Assembly (NCBI GenBank): GCA_963973455.1
Contig: CAXAZF010000003.1
Coordinates: forward strand, 186,001 to 250,000
Direction: 5' to 3'
Length of the DNA stretch: 64,000 nucleotides
Origin: Marixanthomonas sp002364245
Lineage (GTDB): Bacteria; Bacteroidota; Bacteroidia; Flavobacteriales; Flavobacteriaceae
A program made the position numbers and the translations under genes. Of this stretch, positions 7,852-16,169 are shown piece by piece; the stretch's first letter is position 1; the number at the start of each line of letters is the position of its first letter. The notes beneath the pieces are model-generated. The model ran no database searches and was not told the origin of the DNA. It saw nothing but the letters and a program-made list of their open reading frames with translations.

Positions 7852-7925
7852 TCCTCCATAGCTCAGTTGGTTAGAGCACCTGACTGTTAATCAGGGTGTC
7901 CTTGGTTCGAGTCCAAGTGGAGGAG
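7852..7925 (+). tRNA. tRNA-Asn (anticodon GTT)
   Basis: A 74-nt cloverleaf can be folded by eye. The acceptor TCCTCCA (7852-7858) pairs with TGGAGGA (7918-7924), with discriminator G7925. The anticodon stem CCTGA/TCAGG encloses CTGTTAA with anticodon GTT at 7886-7888, and the T-loop GGTTCGAGTCC is present. The 3' CCA is not encoded. A terminator follows directly. Confidence 0.97.
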
Positions 7926-7926
7926 C

Positions 7927-7960
7927 AAAAAACCTCTCTGTTTTCAGAGAGGTTTTTTTG
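7927..7960 (+). terminator. Rho-independent terminator after tRNA-Asn
   Basis: AACCTCTCTG (7931-7940), loop TTTT, CAGAGAGGTT (7945-7954), then a T-run. The 10-bp stem begins a few bases after the tRNA 3' end. Confidence 0.9.
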
Positions 7961-8033
7961 TTTTCTTCTATACTGTATCCTATACAATTGGTTTTATAAC
8001 AAATCATTAGGTTAATTGCTCTATTTTAATACG

Positions 8034-8041
8034 TATTTTTG
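8034..8041 (+). promoter_or_regulatory. -7 element of the SdiA-regulated-like gene
   Basis: TATTTTTG matches TAnnTTTG, 26 nt before the ATG at 8068. A TTG at 8016-8018 lies at a rather short 15-nt spacing. Confidence 0.45.
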
Positions 8042-8067
8042 ATTTCCTTCTAAAACGTATTTTAATT

Positions 8068-8928
8068 ATGCATCCGTTGTCTAAGCACATGAATAAAATA
8101 GTAGCCTTTCTTGCTGTTGTAATAATCGCTATATCTTTTTTGTTTTATCATTTTTATAAAACCCGTATCGAGAAAAAACGAGTTGCGCTGGATTCTACAC
8201 AAGAAGTGGTTGAAAGCTGGGAATTACCCAGTATTCTTGAAGAAATATCGGGAATCGTATGGCTTGAAGATGGTCGCATTGCGTGTATTCAAGATGAGGT
8301 GGGAATTGTCTTTTTTTACAACCTAAAAACTAAAAAACTGGATGGTCAAGTAAAATTTGCAGGCGATGGCGATTATGAAGGATTGGCCTTGATGGACAAA
8401 AATATGTATGTGGTACGAAGTGACGGGGAAATTTTTGAATTGCTTGATTTTCTAGGTGAAGAACCTGTTTTTAATCAGTATGAGTTGCCTCTTTCAGAAA
8501 AACACAACATCGAAACACTTTTGGCCGATCAAAAAAACAACAGACTATTACTAATGGCTAAAGATCATGAGCCTTTTGATAATAACGGTAGAGGAATTTA
8601 TGGGTATGATTTAGAAACCAAAAAATTACTAGAAAAACCGGTATTACTAGTTACTTCTAAAGATGCAGAGATACAGAAAACGTTAAAAAAAATCCGTCCG
8701 TCAGATATTGCCATTCACCCTAAAACAAATGAAATTTATGTGCTTCAAGGCACAAAACCTAGAATATTAATTGTGAGTCCAAAAGGTGTTGTTAAAAAAG
8801 AATATCCGTTAAATAACAAAGTCTTCTACCAACCAGAAGGAATTACTTTTTCCCCAGACGGGACATTATATATTTCAAATGAGGCAACAGGTGGTGTGCC
8901 TAGTATCTTAAAAGTTGAACTAAAATAA
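8068..8928 (+). CDS. SdiA-regulated-domain beta-propeller protein, membrane-anchored
   Basis: A 286-residue protein with one N-terminal membrane helix (IVAFLAVVIIAISFLFYHFY). Propeller-like repeats resemble the SdiA-regulated family: EEISGIVWLEDGRIACIQDE, GDGDYEGLALMDKNMYVVRSDGEI, RPSDIAIHPKTNEIYVL and QPEGITFSPDGTLYISNE. The propeller is expected in the periplasm. The family is named after an E. coli gene whose biochemical function is unsettled, so no reaction is assigned. An in-frame ATG at 8089 would also keep the anchor and is an alternative start. The next gene starts 15 nt downstream and is probably co-transcribed. Confidence 0.8.
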   Translation: MHPLSKHMNKIVAFLAVVIIAISFLFYHFYKTRIEKKRVALDSTQEVVESWELPSILEEISGIVWLEDGRIACIQDEVGIVFFYNLKTKKLDGQVKFAGDGDYEGLALMDKNMYVVRSDGEIFELLDFLGEEPVFNQYELPLSEKHNIETLLADQKNNRLLLMAKDHEPFDNNGRGIYGYDLETKKLLEKPVLLVTSKDAEIQKTLKKIRPSDIAIHPKTNEIYVLQGTKPRILIVSPKGVVKKEYPLNNKVFYQPEGITFSPDGTLYISNEATGGVPSILKVELK

Positions 8929-8943
8929 AACTTGATAGGATAT

Positions 8944-9639
8944 ATGAGTAACAACGACATTGATTCTTCAAAAAGCAAAGGGCGCTTGCCCTTGTATGTT
9001 TCAATTGCATTGGTGACCACTTTGGTTATCTGTTATTTTACAATTCCTTCGGTTGAACAGTTTTTTAATAACGCTTGGACGGTTCTCACCAGTAATGATG
9101 AAAAGCGAATAGAAGAATGGGTTTCGGGCTTTGGTTGGTTGGGTCCAGTGGTGCTTATCTTGGCGATGGTAGCACAAATGTTTTTAATTGTAATCCCTTC
9201 TGTAGCATTAATGGTAGTTTCGGTATTGGCCTACGGCCCTATATGGGGAAGTCTAATCATTTTACTTTCAGTATTCACAGCGTCTTCAGTTGGATATGCT
9301 ATTGGTAGTTATTTTGGTGAGATTTTAGTTGAAAAAATTATAGGAAGTAAAACTGAAAAGAAAATTGAGGGTTTTATTGAAGATTACGGTTTTTGGGCTG
9401 TTGTGGTAACTCGTATCAATCCTTTTTTATCCAACGATGCCATAAGTTTTGTTGGCGGAATATTAAACATGGGGTACTGGCGTTTTATTGGCGCCACTAT
9501 GTTGGGTATTACCCCGTTGACTATCTTCATAGCAATAGTAGGTCAAAACACCGATAGTTTAAAAAATGGATTACTATGGGGTTCTTTGGTCTGTTTGGTT
9601 GCTTTTGGCGCCTATGTGTATTGGGATAAAAAAAAGTAG
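8944..9639 (+). CDS. TVP38/TMEM64 (DedA-like) family membrane protein
   Basis: A 231-residue polytopic inner-membrane protein. Several hydrophobic segments surround the family core, seen in the segment VGYAIGSYFGEILVEKI and then VVVTRINPFLSNDAISFVGG, where the R-x-x-P-x-x-x-x-x-x-x-x-x-x-x-G arrangement is typical of the VTT domain. Related DedA and VTT proteins are linked to lipid scrambling or transport and to membrane stress tolerance. The ATG at 8944 is used; an in-frame TTG at 8932 is less likely. It follows the SdiA-regulated-like gene closely. Confidence 0.85.
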   Translation: MSNNDIDSSKSKGRLPLYVSIALVTTLVICYFTIPSVEQFFNNAWTVLTSNDEKRIEEWVSGFGWLGPVVLILAMVAQMFLIVIPSVALMVVSVLAYGPIWGSLIILLSVFTASSVGYAIGSYFGEILVEKIIGSKTEKKIEGFIEDYGFWAVVVTRINPFLSNDAISFVGGILNMGYWRFIGATMLGITPLTIFIAIVGQNTDSLKNGLLWGSLVCLVAFGAYVYWDKKK

Positions 9640-9726
9640 GGTTATTTGAGATTAAACGGATTTGTTCCGCCTAGATATGTTGATTATCAATAACACAAAT
9701 TGAATTTAATAATTAAAAAACTTTCA

Positions 9727-11433
9727 TTAAACCAAACCAGCATACATTTTATTGAATTCATTTCTCATTTCAATGTTTCCGAGCATGACTATTTCTGCGC
9801 CTTTTGGAAGTAAGGTGTTTGCAGATAATAGCGTAACGACTTTTGAATTTTCTTTTATGGCAATAACAGATAATCCTGTTTTTGCACCTATACTGGACTC
9901 TGCAAGAGACTTACCTTCTAATGACGGGGGTGTAGGAATAATAAATAAGTTAATGCCCTCACCAAGAACAGTTAATTCCTGACCTTTAGAGATTGATAAA
10001 ACTGCTTCAGAGCCCAGCGTGGAATAGCTCAATACAAAATTAGCCCCTGCTTTATGAATAATATCAATGTTTCGAGCTTCAGAAATACGGCTTACTATTC
10101 TCAGTTTTTTGTTCAATTGACGGCAATAGGAGGCAAGATAGATATTGATGGTGTCATCATGGGTAGACAGTAAAACTGAAGGAGCTTCCAAAATTCCAGC
10201 TTTTGTAAGTAATTCATAATCTGATGCATCTCCGGTGAATACCTGATTACAAAAAGGGCTTACTTTTTTACAAACTTCAGGGTCTTTGTCAACTACATTT
10301 ACCAAAACGCCATTTTCATGTAATGATTCTGCAGCAGCCGATCCTACTCGGCCCCCTCCTATTAATAGCACTGGATTAGGGTTTACATTGTAATCAAGGA
10401 AAAGCTCATCGACGCTATCAAGCTGTTCTTTGTTCCCTATTATGACGAGAACGCTATCGTGTGTTAGTTTTTCATCACCAGCTATAGATTGCAATATGCC
10501 TCGCCTCCAAATACCTACAATACTAACTCCAAATTTTTGCCTTAATCCGGCCTCCTTGATTGTTTTCGAAACCAAGGGTGTGTTATGGATGGGCAATTCT
10601 GCGATTAAAAGGTCTTCATACTGTCCTATAGGATGAGATTTTGCATGTTGTGCATTTACCCTATTAGCCAGTTGTTCACCAAGCCATTTTCTTACGGGTA
10701 GCACGTGGTCGGCACCGCTCAGTTGTTGTACATCTATAGATTCAACATCAGTGGCTATGGCAACAATAGGTACATTGGGGGCAATATCCCGTATGGTAAG
10801 AATAATTTTGGTGTTTACAATGTCATCTCTATTGACCAAAACCAGTTTTGCATTCTTAATATTGGCGCGGATAAAGGTTTCCTCGTTATCCAATTCTCCA
10901 AATAGTTCAGGAATGTGGTCATCATGATTTTCAAGCGCTTTTTCCAGATTGTTCTCAATAACATAATAAGGAGTGTTCTCCTGTTTCAATCGCTCCATAA
11001 GATCTCTAGCTATAACATCATAAGAACATATTAAGATGTGGTCTTTAGTTCCGGGAGGGACTTGACGGGGAACCTTATTTTTCTTTTTTGACTCTAAAAG
11101 AGGTACATAAAAATGCCTTATAAAAGCGAATGGCAAAACAATTAATAGCATGACAATCCCTGAGAGTAGTACTAGGATACTGAAAGCACGACCAATATCA
11201 GATTCAAATGTGATATCCCCAAAACCAAGAGTACTCATAACGGTAAGTGTCCAATAAAAACCGGTAATCCAAGAATGGTTTTGACCTTCAACCTCCATTA
11301 TAAAATGGAAAAGGATAGAATAAATTATGACAACAATTCCTAAAAGGGCCAAATATTTGAGTAGTACCTTGGAGTTTCTTTTAAACTCCCTGTCGCTCAA
11401 ATAGTATGCTAATTGACTACCAACAAACTTCAT
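9727..11433 (-). CDS. Potassium channel family protein with two RCK (TrkA-N/TrkA-C) modules
   Basis: A 568-residue ion channel subunit. Two membrane helices flank a pore loop with the selectivity filter TLGFGD (residues 68-73), a variant of TVGYGD. Cytoplasmic ligand-gated modules follow. The first RCK_N begins at DHILICSYDVIARDLMERL (about 131). The second has an intact nucleotide-binding glycine motif, LLIGGGRVGSAAAESL (about 355), with acidic residues at VVDKD. TrkA-C domains lie after each (AGLRQKFGVSIVGIWRRG and GAKTGLSVIAIKENSKVV). It presumably assembles as a tetramer gated by nucleotide or ions. It is monocistronic, with a 444-nt gap upstream. Confidence 0.9.
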   Translation of the reverse strand: MKFVGSQLAYYLSDREFKRNSKVLLKYLALLGIVVIIYSILFHFIMEVEGQNHSWITGFYWTLTVMSTLGFGDITFESDIGRAFSILVLLSGIVMLLIVLPFAFIRHFYVPLLESKKKNKVPRQVPPGTKDHILICSYDVIARDLMERLKQENTPYYVIENNLEKALENHDDHIPELFGELDNEETFIRANIKNAKLVLVNRDDIVNTKIILTIRDIAPNVPIVAIATDVESIDVQQLSGADHVLPVRKWLGEQLANRVNAQHAKSHPIGQYEDLLIAELPIHNTPLVSKTIKEAGLRQKFGVSIVGIWRRGILQSIAGDEKLTHDSVLVIIGNKEQLDSVDELFLDYNVNPNPVLLIGGGRVGSAAAESLHENGVLVNVVDKDPEVCKKVSPFCNQVFTGDASDYELLTKAGILEAPSVLLSTHDDTINIYLASYCRQLNKKLRIVSRISEARNIDIIHKAGANFVLSYSTLGSEAVLSISKGQELTVLGEGINLFIIPTPPSLEGKSLAESSIGAKTGLSVIAIKENSKVVTLLSANTLLPKGAEIVMLGNIEMRNEFNKMYAGLV

Positions 11434-11877
11434 AATCTACATTTTTAAATAGAATTTACAATTTCGTCATTTTAGACCCTTAATCTATACAATTTAAGGC
11501 ACGTTTTTCTTATTTCAATGAGAAGATTTCATTTATGATATTTAAAAACAACAAAATGCACTGTTACCTATATAGAAAAGAGGTTTTAAAAGTGTGTGCC
11601 TGATCAACTACAAAAAAAATAAAATAAACAATCAATCAGCTTTACCTCGATTTCTGAAATGCATATTTTCTTGGCCTAATTTGTAATGACTAATTCGATA
11701 AATAGGTGATTAAGTAATAGCAAGACGCGAGACTATCCAGCCAATCCTTTCCCTTAAACATCGCCATAAGAGGGATACGTAATGTAAAATAAAGATGACC
11801 GATAGTACAATAAAACAAAACATCCAGGAACACTTTTAAAATAAAACTAAATACTGTATGTTTCCGGCCTATCTAAA
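11434..11877. other. 444-nt intergenic region without a recognised gene
   Basis: This lies between divergent start codons of the K+ channel gene and the PLP enzyme. I found no convincing ORF, tRNA or terminator. It contains one TTTCTGAAA palindrome (11651-11659) and A/T-rich tracts. No exact TAnnTTTG box was seen near either start. It probably holds both promoters. Confidence 0.5.
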
Positions 11878-13728
11878 ATGAAAATAATGAAAGAGGATAA
11901 AATGCTACATTACATAAAAGAGGTATTGGAAAATATGCCAACTGATTGGTTGCGTCTAACAACCCACCGACTGGATATTTATAATGAAGAATTGGCCAAA
12001 ACCCAGTTTTTAGAAGAGTTTGAAAGCTTATTCAATGATAATAACACTGAAACATCGGCACTCAGCACATTGCCCACTGCGTACGATTATATTCGGTTAG
12101 GGCATCCTTTATCCTCCATATTAGAATGGGGAATTGCTAACCTGCATAAGCTAAAGCTAGAGAGTGTAGTTAGTTTTCAATCACAGACGATTCCTGTTTT
12201 GGCGATTCTACGGAAAAACTTATTAGACAATAAAAGCACTCAAATTAATTATACCGGTGAATTACCAGAATATTTTGATGCCGAAGTTGTGAAACGTGTA
12301 TATGGGTATGAATTTGAATTAAAGAAAGTTGACAACGTAGCAGATATTTCCGAATTTAACGGAAGCACCATTTTCATTTCAGAAGATGATAAAATTTCCA
12401 CTGCGAAACTTTCAAAAAATATAGATTTTGCAATCAATCTCTATGGCGATTTAGGAAGCGTTTTGGTAGTAAACGGCGAGCAGAATGAACCTTATATTTC
12501 AGCCATTCAGCATGTAAGGAGAAGAGAGACGATTGCCATGACACCAAACAATTGCTATACGGCCTTAAAATCGCTAGTAGCACAATCTTCTTTTGAAGCC
12601 AAGAACTCTAATCAAGCAAACAAATCAAGCGTCATAAATTCCATTAATGCTATTACGGGTACAACTACAAAGGCATTGGTTGCTTCAAGTGGGTTGTCAA
12701 TGCAATATGCGATTATGATGGGGCTAATTCACGATGCATTGGAAAATCACAAAGGGAAAGACATCAAGTTTATTGTTCCCCCAAACTGCTACGGAGGAAC
12801 AAATGACCAAGCAAGACGCGTAGCCGCTTGCCTTGACAATGTTGAGGTGGTAGATTTACCTGTGGATGGTGATAACGATATGGTTACAAGTATCGATACC
12901 GTTTTAACTAAAATTGCTCAAGAAGATGCGGTTCCGTATATCATTGCTGAAATCCCCACAAACCCAAGGGTTGAAGTTCCAGATCTTCAAAAATTAAAAG
13001 AAGTTTTGAGTGCTGAACGTAAAACGGCAACAGGTGAAACTGCGATTGATCCCGTTTTTATTCTCGATCAAACATTCTGCCCTAATTTTCAATTTTTAGG
13101 CAAAGGCGAAATACTCTCAACGGTGCGGACTATCTCATACGTTAGTGGATCCAAATTTCCGAGTGGCGGAAAATGTACAGCTGGTTACTGTGTAGGAAAC
13201 ACAAAAACAGATGCGTTGATTGAAAAAATAGAAAAACACTTAAATCTTTGTGATAATGAGGCAACAGCACTTCAATATGAAATATTAGCAAAACAAATGC
13301 CTTCTATGAACCAACGGATTAAGGATGCGTATATTAATACACGGGAATTTGTAACCTTTATTCACGATGTTTTACCAGAAGCGAAAATTAATTTTGTTTC
13401 AGATGAATTGGCAGATGAAGGATTTACACCGTCCGTATTTTCATTAGACCTTCCTACAAAAGGAAATACTGCCGAAGAAAAAGAAGCACACAAAAGAGCT
13501 TTGAATTTAAAGCTAATCAATTTAATGATTACAGAAATTCCCAATGAAAGTAAGTTCTGCGTAAGTTACGGACAATTAAAAGGATGCTATTGGACGATTC
13601 CTGCCACCTCTACCCAAGGGACAACCAAAGAAGGCGACAAGGATTATATTGTCCGCGTATCCGTTTCTGGTAACTTAGATCTAGAACGCCATAAAAAGGT
13701 GTTTTTGGAGTTTGTTGAGAGTATGTAG
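11878..13728 (+). CDS. Long PLP-dependent enzyme of the Cys/Met metabolism fold
   Basis: A 616-residue protein whose C-terminal part aligns by eye with cystathionine synthase/lyase enzymes. The segments FILDQTFCPNFQFL and SYVSGSKFPSGGKCTAGY occupy the places of VDNTF and SATKYLGGH, making K426 the likely PLP lysine. Ordinary family members are about 380-400 residues (the one at 23448 here is 383); this one has about 240 extra residues at the N-terminus (PTDWLRLTTHRLDIYNEEL and beyond) that I cannot assign. The substrate is unknown, and the altered lysine motif argues against a simple cystathionine enzyme. In-frame ATGs at 11887 and 11902 are alternative starts. Confidence 0.75.
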   Translation: MKIMKEDKMLHYIKEVLENMPTDWLRLTTHRLDIYNEELAKTQFLEEFESLFNDNNTETSALSTLPTAYDYIRLGHPLSSILEWGIANLHKLKLESVVSFQSQTIPVLAILRKNLLDNKSTQINYTGELPEYFDAEVVKRVYGYEFELKKVDNVADISEFNGSTIFISEDDKISTAKLSKNIDFAINLYGDLGSVLVVNGEQNEPYISAIQHVRRRETIAMTPNNCYTALKSLVAQSSFEAKNSNQANKSSVINSINAITGTTTKALVASSGLSMQYAIMMGLIHDALENHKGKDIKFIVPPNCYGGTNDQARRVAACLDNVEVVDLPVDGDNDMVTSIDTVLTKIAQEDAVPYIIAEIPTNPRVEVPDLQKLKEVLSAERKTATGETAIDPVFILDQTFCPNFQFLGKGEILSTVRTISYVSGSKFPSGGKCTAGYCVGNTKTDALIEKIEKHLNLCDNEATALQYEILAKQMPSMNQRIKDAYINTREFVTFIHDVLPEAKINFVSDELADEGFTPSVFSLDLPTKGNTAEEKEAHKRALNLKLINLMITEIPNESKFCVSYGQLKGCYWTIPATSTQGTTKEGDKDYIVRVSVSGNLDLERHKKVFLEFVESM

Positions 13729-13734
13729 GGTTTT
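13725..13734 (+). repeat. Left arm of the inverted repeat bracketing the restriction-modification cassette
   Basis: GTAGGGTTTT overlaps the stop codon of the PLP enzyme (TAG 13726-13728) and is the exact reverse complement of AAAACCCTAC at 17374-17383. Just upstream on each copy AGTATG also matches, with a 2-nt offset. Confidence 0.6.
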
Positions 13735-13788
13735 GAAGTTGGGTTAGTGATTTTTTAAATGGAATAATAATGCTTATCTTTTCTAGCT

Positions 13789-13805
13789 GTTCATGTTACA
13801 TGAAC
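13789..13805. repeat. Perfect inverted repeat upstream of the methyltransferase
   Basis: GTTCATG-TTA-CATGAAC has 7-bp perfect arms and a 3-nt centre, about 150 nt before the methyltransferase ATG. It could be an operator for the restriction-modification genes. A second, weaker ATTGG...CCAAT pair lies at 13806-13825. Confidence 0.5.
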
Positions 13806-13911
13806 ATTGGCGTTTTTGAACCAATTGTGTAGCTGTTTATATTAAAAGCTGTTTTCTATCTTTTTGCTCGTAACAAATAAAACTTCTTATTTGATCAGAA
13901 TATAAAATAAT

Positions 13912-13947
13912 TGTCCGTAAATTTGTCCGTGTACGTAAAAGTGTCCG
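13912..13947 (+). repeat. Hexamer direct repeats TGTMCG just upstream of the methyltransferase
   Basis: TGTCCG occurs at 13912, 13924 and 13942 and TGTACG at 13930, so copies start 12, 6 and 12 nt apart. They end 5 nt before the ATG at 13953. They may be binding sites for the arm-type DNA-binding domain encoded next to them, or a leftover of an integrase gene start. The frame is open through them, so they could also be translated from an upstream TTG. Confidence 0.55.
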
Positions 13948-13952
13948 CAACT

Positions 13953-16169
13953 ATGGCAACAATTAACTTCTATCTTGATAAACCTGATAAAAAAGGATTT
14001 GCACCAATTTATTTGCGAATAAACTGCAACGGAAGTCAGGTCAAACTTTCAATAGGTCAAAAAATACAACCAAAAAAATTTGATAAAAAGAAGCAAAGAG
14101 CAAATGGATTAAGCATAGAAGCTCACGAATTAAATCACTATCTTAATTTTCTTAGAGAGAGAACGGATGAACTGTTACATCATTCAAATAAAAAGAAATT
14201 TGTTAAGGATGAAGTAAAAAATGTTTTAAATGAACATATTGAAAACTATAAAGAAAATAACAACATAAGTATTTCCAAAGAACAAGTTTCACTTTATGGA
14301 AAACCTTTCACATTCGTTGATTTATTTGCTGGAGCAGGTGGTTTTAGTGAAGGGTTTTTACAAGCGAAACACAATAACAAATTTTTCGATTTTATTGTAG
14401 CGAATGATATAAATGAAAATTGTGAGTTGACACATATTGTTAGATACAACCATCAACTTGGATTAGACACAGAGTTTTTAAAACAGGATATTACCGAACC
14501 AGATTTTTTAGATAATTTACTGAAGAAAATTGGTGATAATAAAATTGATGTTGTTTGCGGTGGGCCACCTTGTCAAAGCTTTAGCCTTGCGGGAAAAAGA
14601 AAGAAGTTTGATAAAAAAGATGACTTATTCTCTCACTATTTAGAAGTAATTAAGGTTTTACAACCTAAGTACTTTGTTATGGAAAATGTAAAAGGAATTT
14701 TGACAAAAGAGAATGGTAAAATAAAAGAATTGATTCTTAAAGAAATAAACTCTATTGTTGACACAAAAGAAATCCCAAAATTAATCACTTTTATCAAAAA
14801 AGTCAAAAAAGTCAAAAAAGAATCGAACTCATTTTTATTTGATAGTATTGTTAAACGAGTAGAACTAGAAAGACTACTTGAAAAGGACAAAGAATCTGGA
14901 AGAGAAGATTTCATAAATTTTGTTGAGAATCGTTTTAGAAAGCTAACACCGAAAATTGCGGATTATAAAACTAGTAAAACAGACGATAATATAAATACCA
15001 TTCGTCACGGATTTAATCTATTGGCGCGCTCAAAGGAATGGGATAAAATTAAGCGAGATATTATAAAAGAGAAAGATTTTTGTAATATCAATAATGATAA
15101 TTATATAGATAGCTTTACAGATTTCCTGACTGAAATAGGTTCGGAAAATGTTATTTCAAAGATTGAAAAATCCTTCAAATCCTTAAAAATTCCTGCCAAT
15201 TATAAGCAGAACTGTGAAGATATAATTACAGCTTTAAAGATTTACACTACTTCATTTGATGAATCAATTGAAATTTTAAATAGCCTCTGTAATCCAAGTC
15301 AAAGAAAAGAATTGGATATAATTCTTGAAAGTATAAGACTTTACCAAATTGAAAAGCCTTTTGTAGCAAATGCTTCTAATTATGGTGTTCCTCAGAATAG
15401 ACAAAGAGTACTTTTCATAGGGTGTCGTAAAGACCAGAAATTTATTTCAGAAATTCCTCCGACAGTTTCGGAAAAAGAAAAAGTTACCATTTTTGAAGCT
15501 CTGTATGATTTAGACTTTGTTGGTAACAATCAAGAAGCACATCATTATGAATTAGTTGAAGTTTCGAAACAATTTAACGGAACTGCAAAAAAGATGGCTA
15601 AACTTCTTAAAAAAAGAGATATTGATGGAAAACCTAATACAAAAACAGGAAAATCGTTTTCCGAATGGTCAAAAAAGGGACGCTTAATTGAGCGCTATAA
15701 ACCACAGACAAAACCCTTTTATGTAAAAAATACAGTAGCACTTGAAAATGGAGAAAAGTACTTTGATACGTTAAACAACCATAAAACGAGCAATCAAAAC
15801 TACAAAGTGATAAAACGGCTTGAAGTAATCCTAAAAAATGGCGACTATAGAGAATCTCAAGATGAACTTAAAAAGCGTGGGCTTTCTTCAAATAAAAGAA
15901 ACTATAATGTTTTAAAACCTGAAAAGCAAAGTTCAACCATAATGACGATACCTGATGATTATATTCACTACAATTCCCCAAGGGCATTGACAGTAAGGGA
16001 AATGGCTCGTTTGCAATCTTTTGATGATTCTTTTGTGTTTCAGGGAAAACGTTCAACAGGTGGGAATAATAGAAAAACAGAAGTACCACAATATACGCTC
16101 GTAGGTAACGCAGTGCCACCTTTACTGGCTAGAGCCATTGCTAAAGAAATTTTAAAGAATATTAAATGA
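13953..16169 (+). CDS. DNA (cytosine-5-)-methyltransferase with N-terminal integrase-type arm DNA-binding domain
   Basis: The modification enzyme of a type II system, 738 residues from the ATG at 13953. All core C5-methyltransferase motifs are visible: FVDLFAGAGG (from 121), PPCQS with catalytic C207, ENV (244-246), QNRQRV (481-486), and REMARLQSF plus VGNAVPP near the end. Residues 1-105 are unusual: MATINFYLDK, GFAPIYLRI, QKIQPKKFDKKKQRANG and EAHELNHYL match the arm-type DNA-binding domain that normally begins Bacteroidota tyrosine recombinases. No recombinase catalytic domain follows. The distance between the ENV and QNRQRV motifs is about 235 residues, implying an insert of roughly 190. 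It overlaps the endonuclease start by 4 nt (ATGA). Confidence 0.95.
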   Translation: MATINFYLDKPDKKGFAPIYLRINCNGSQVKLSIGQKIQPKKFDKKKQRANGLSIEAHELNHYLNFLRERTDELLHHSNKKKFVKDEVKNVLNEHIENYKENNNISISKEQVSLYGKPFTFVDLFAGAGGFSEGFLQAKHNNKFFDFIVANDINENCELTHIVRYNHQLGLDTEFLKQDITEPDFLDNLLKKIGDNKIDVVCGGPPCQSFSLAGKRKKFDKKDDLFSHYLEVIKVLQPKYFVMENVKGILTKENGKIKELILKEINSIVDTKEIPKLITFIKKVKKVKKESNSFLFDSIVKRVELERLLEKDKESGREDFINFVENRFRKLTPKIADYKTSKTDDNINTIRHGFNLLARSKEWDKIKRDIIKEKDFCNINNDNYIDSFTDFLTEIGSENVISKIEKSFKSLKIPANYKQNCEDIITALKIYTTSFDESIEILNSLCNPSQRKELDIILESIRLYQIEKPFVANASNYGVPQNRQRVLFIGCRKDQKFISEIPPTVSEKEKVTIFEALYDLDFVGNNQEAHHYELVEVSKQFNGTAKKMAKLLKKRDIDGKPNTKTGKSFSEWSKKGRLIERYKPQTKPFYVKNTVALENGEKYFDTLNNHKTSNQNYKVIKRLEVILKNGDYRESQDELKKRGLSSNKRNYNVLKPEKQSSTIMTIPDDYIHYNSPRALTVREMARLQSFDDSFVFQGKRSTGGNNRKTEVPQYTLVGNAVPPLLARAIAKEILKNIK

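Noticed and set aside
7852..7960. Integration site (att) at tRNA-Asn
   Set aside because: No integrase gene, no repeat of the tRNA 3' end elsewhere in the window and no foreign segment adjoin it; a normal terminator follows directly.
13912..13947. CRISPR-like repeats
   Set aside because: The repeat unit is only six bases, with no spacers of CRISPR length and no cas genes in the window.
13953..14280. Tyrosine recombinase (integrase) gene
   Set aside because: Only the arm-type N-terminal domain is present. The frame continues into methyltransferase motifs, and no R...HxxR...Y catalytic set is seen, so this is not an integrase or an integron.
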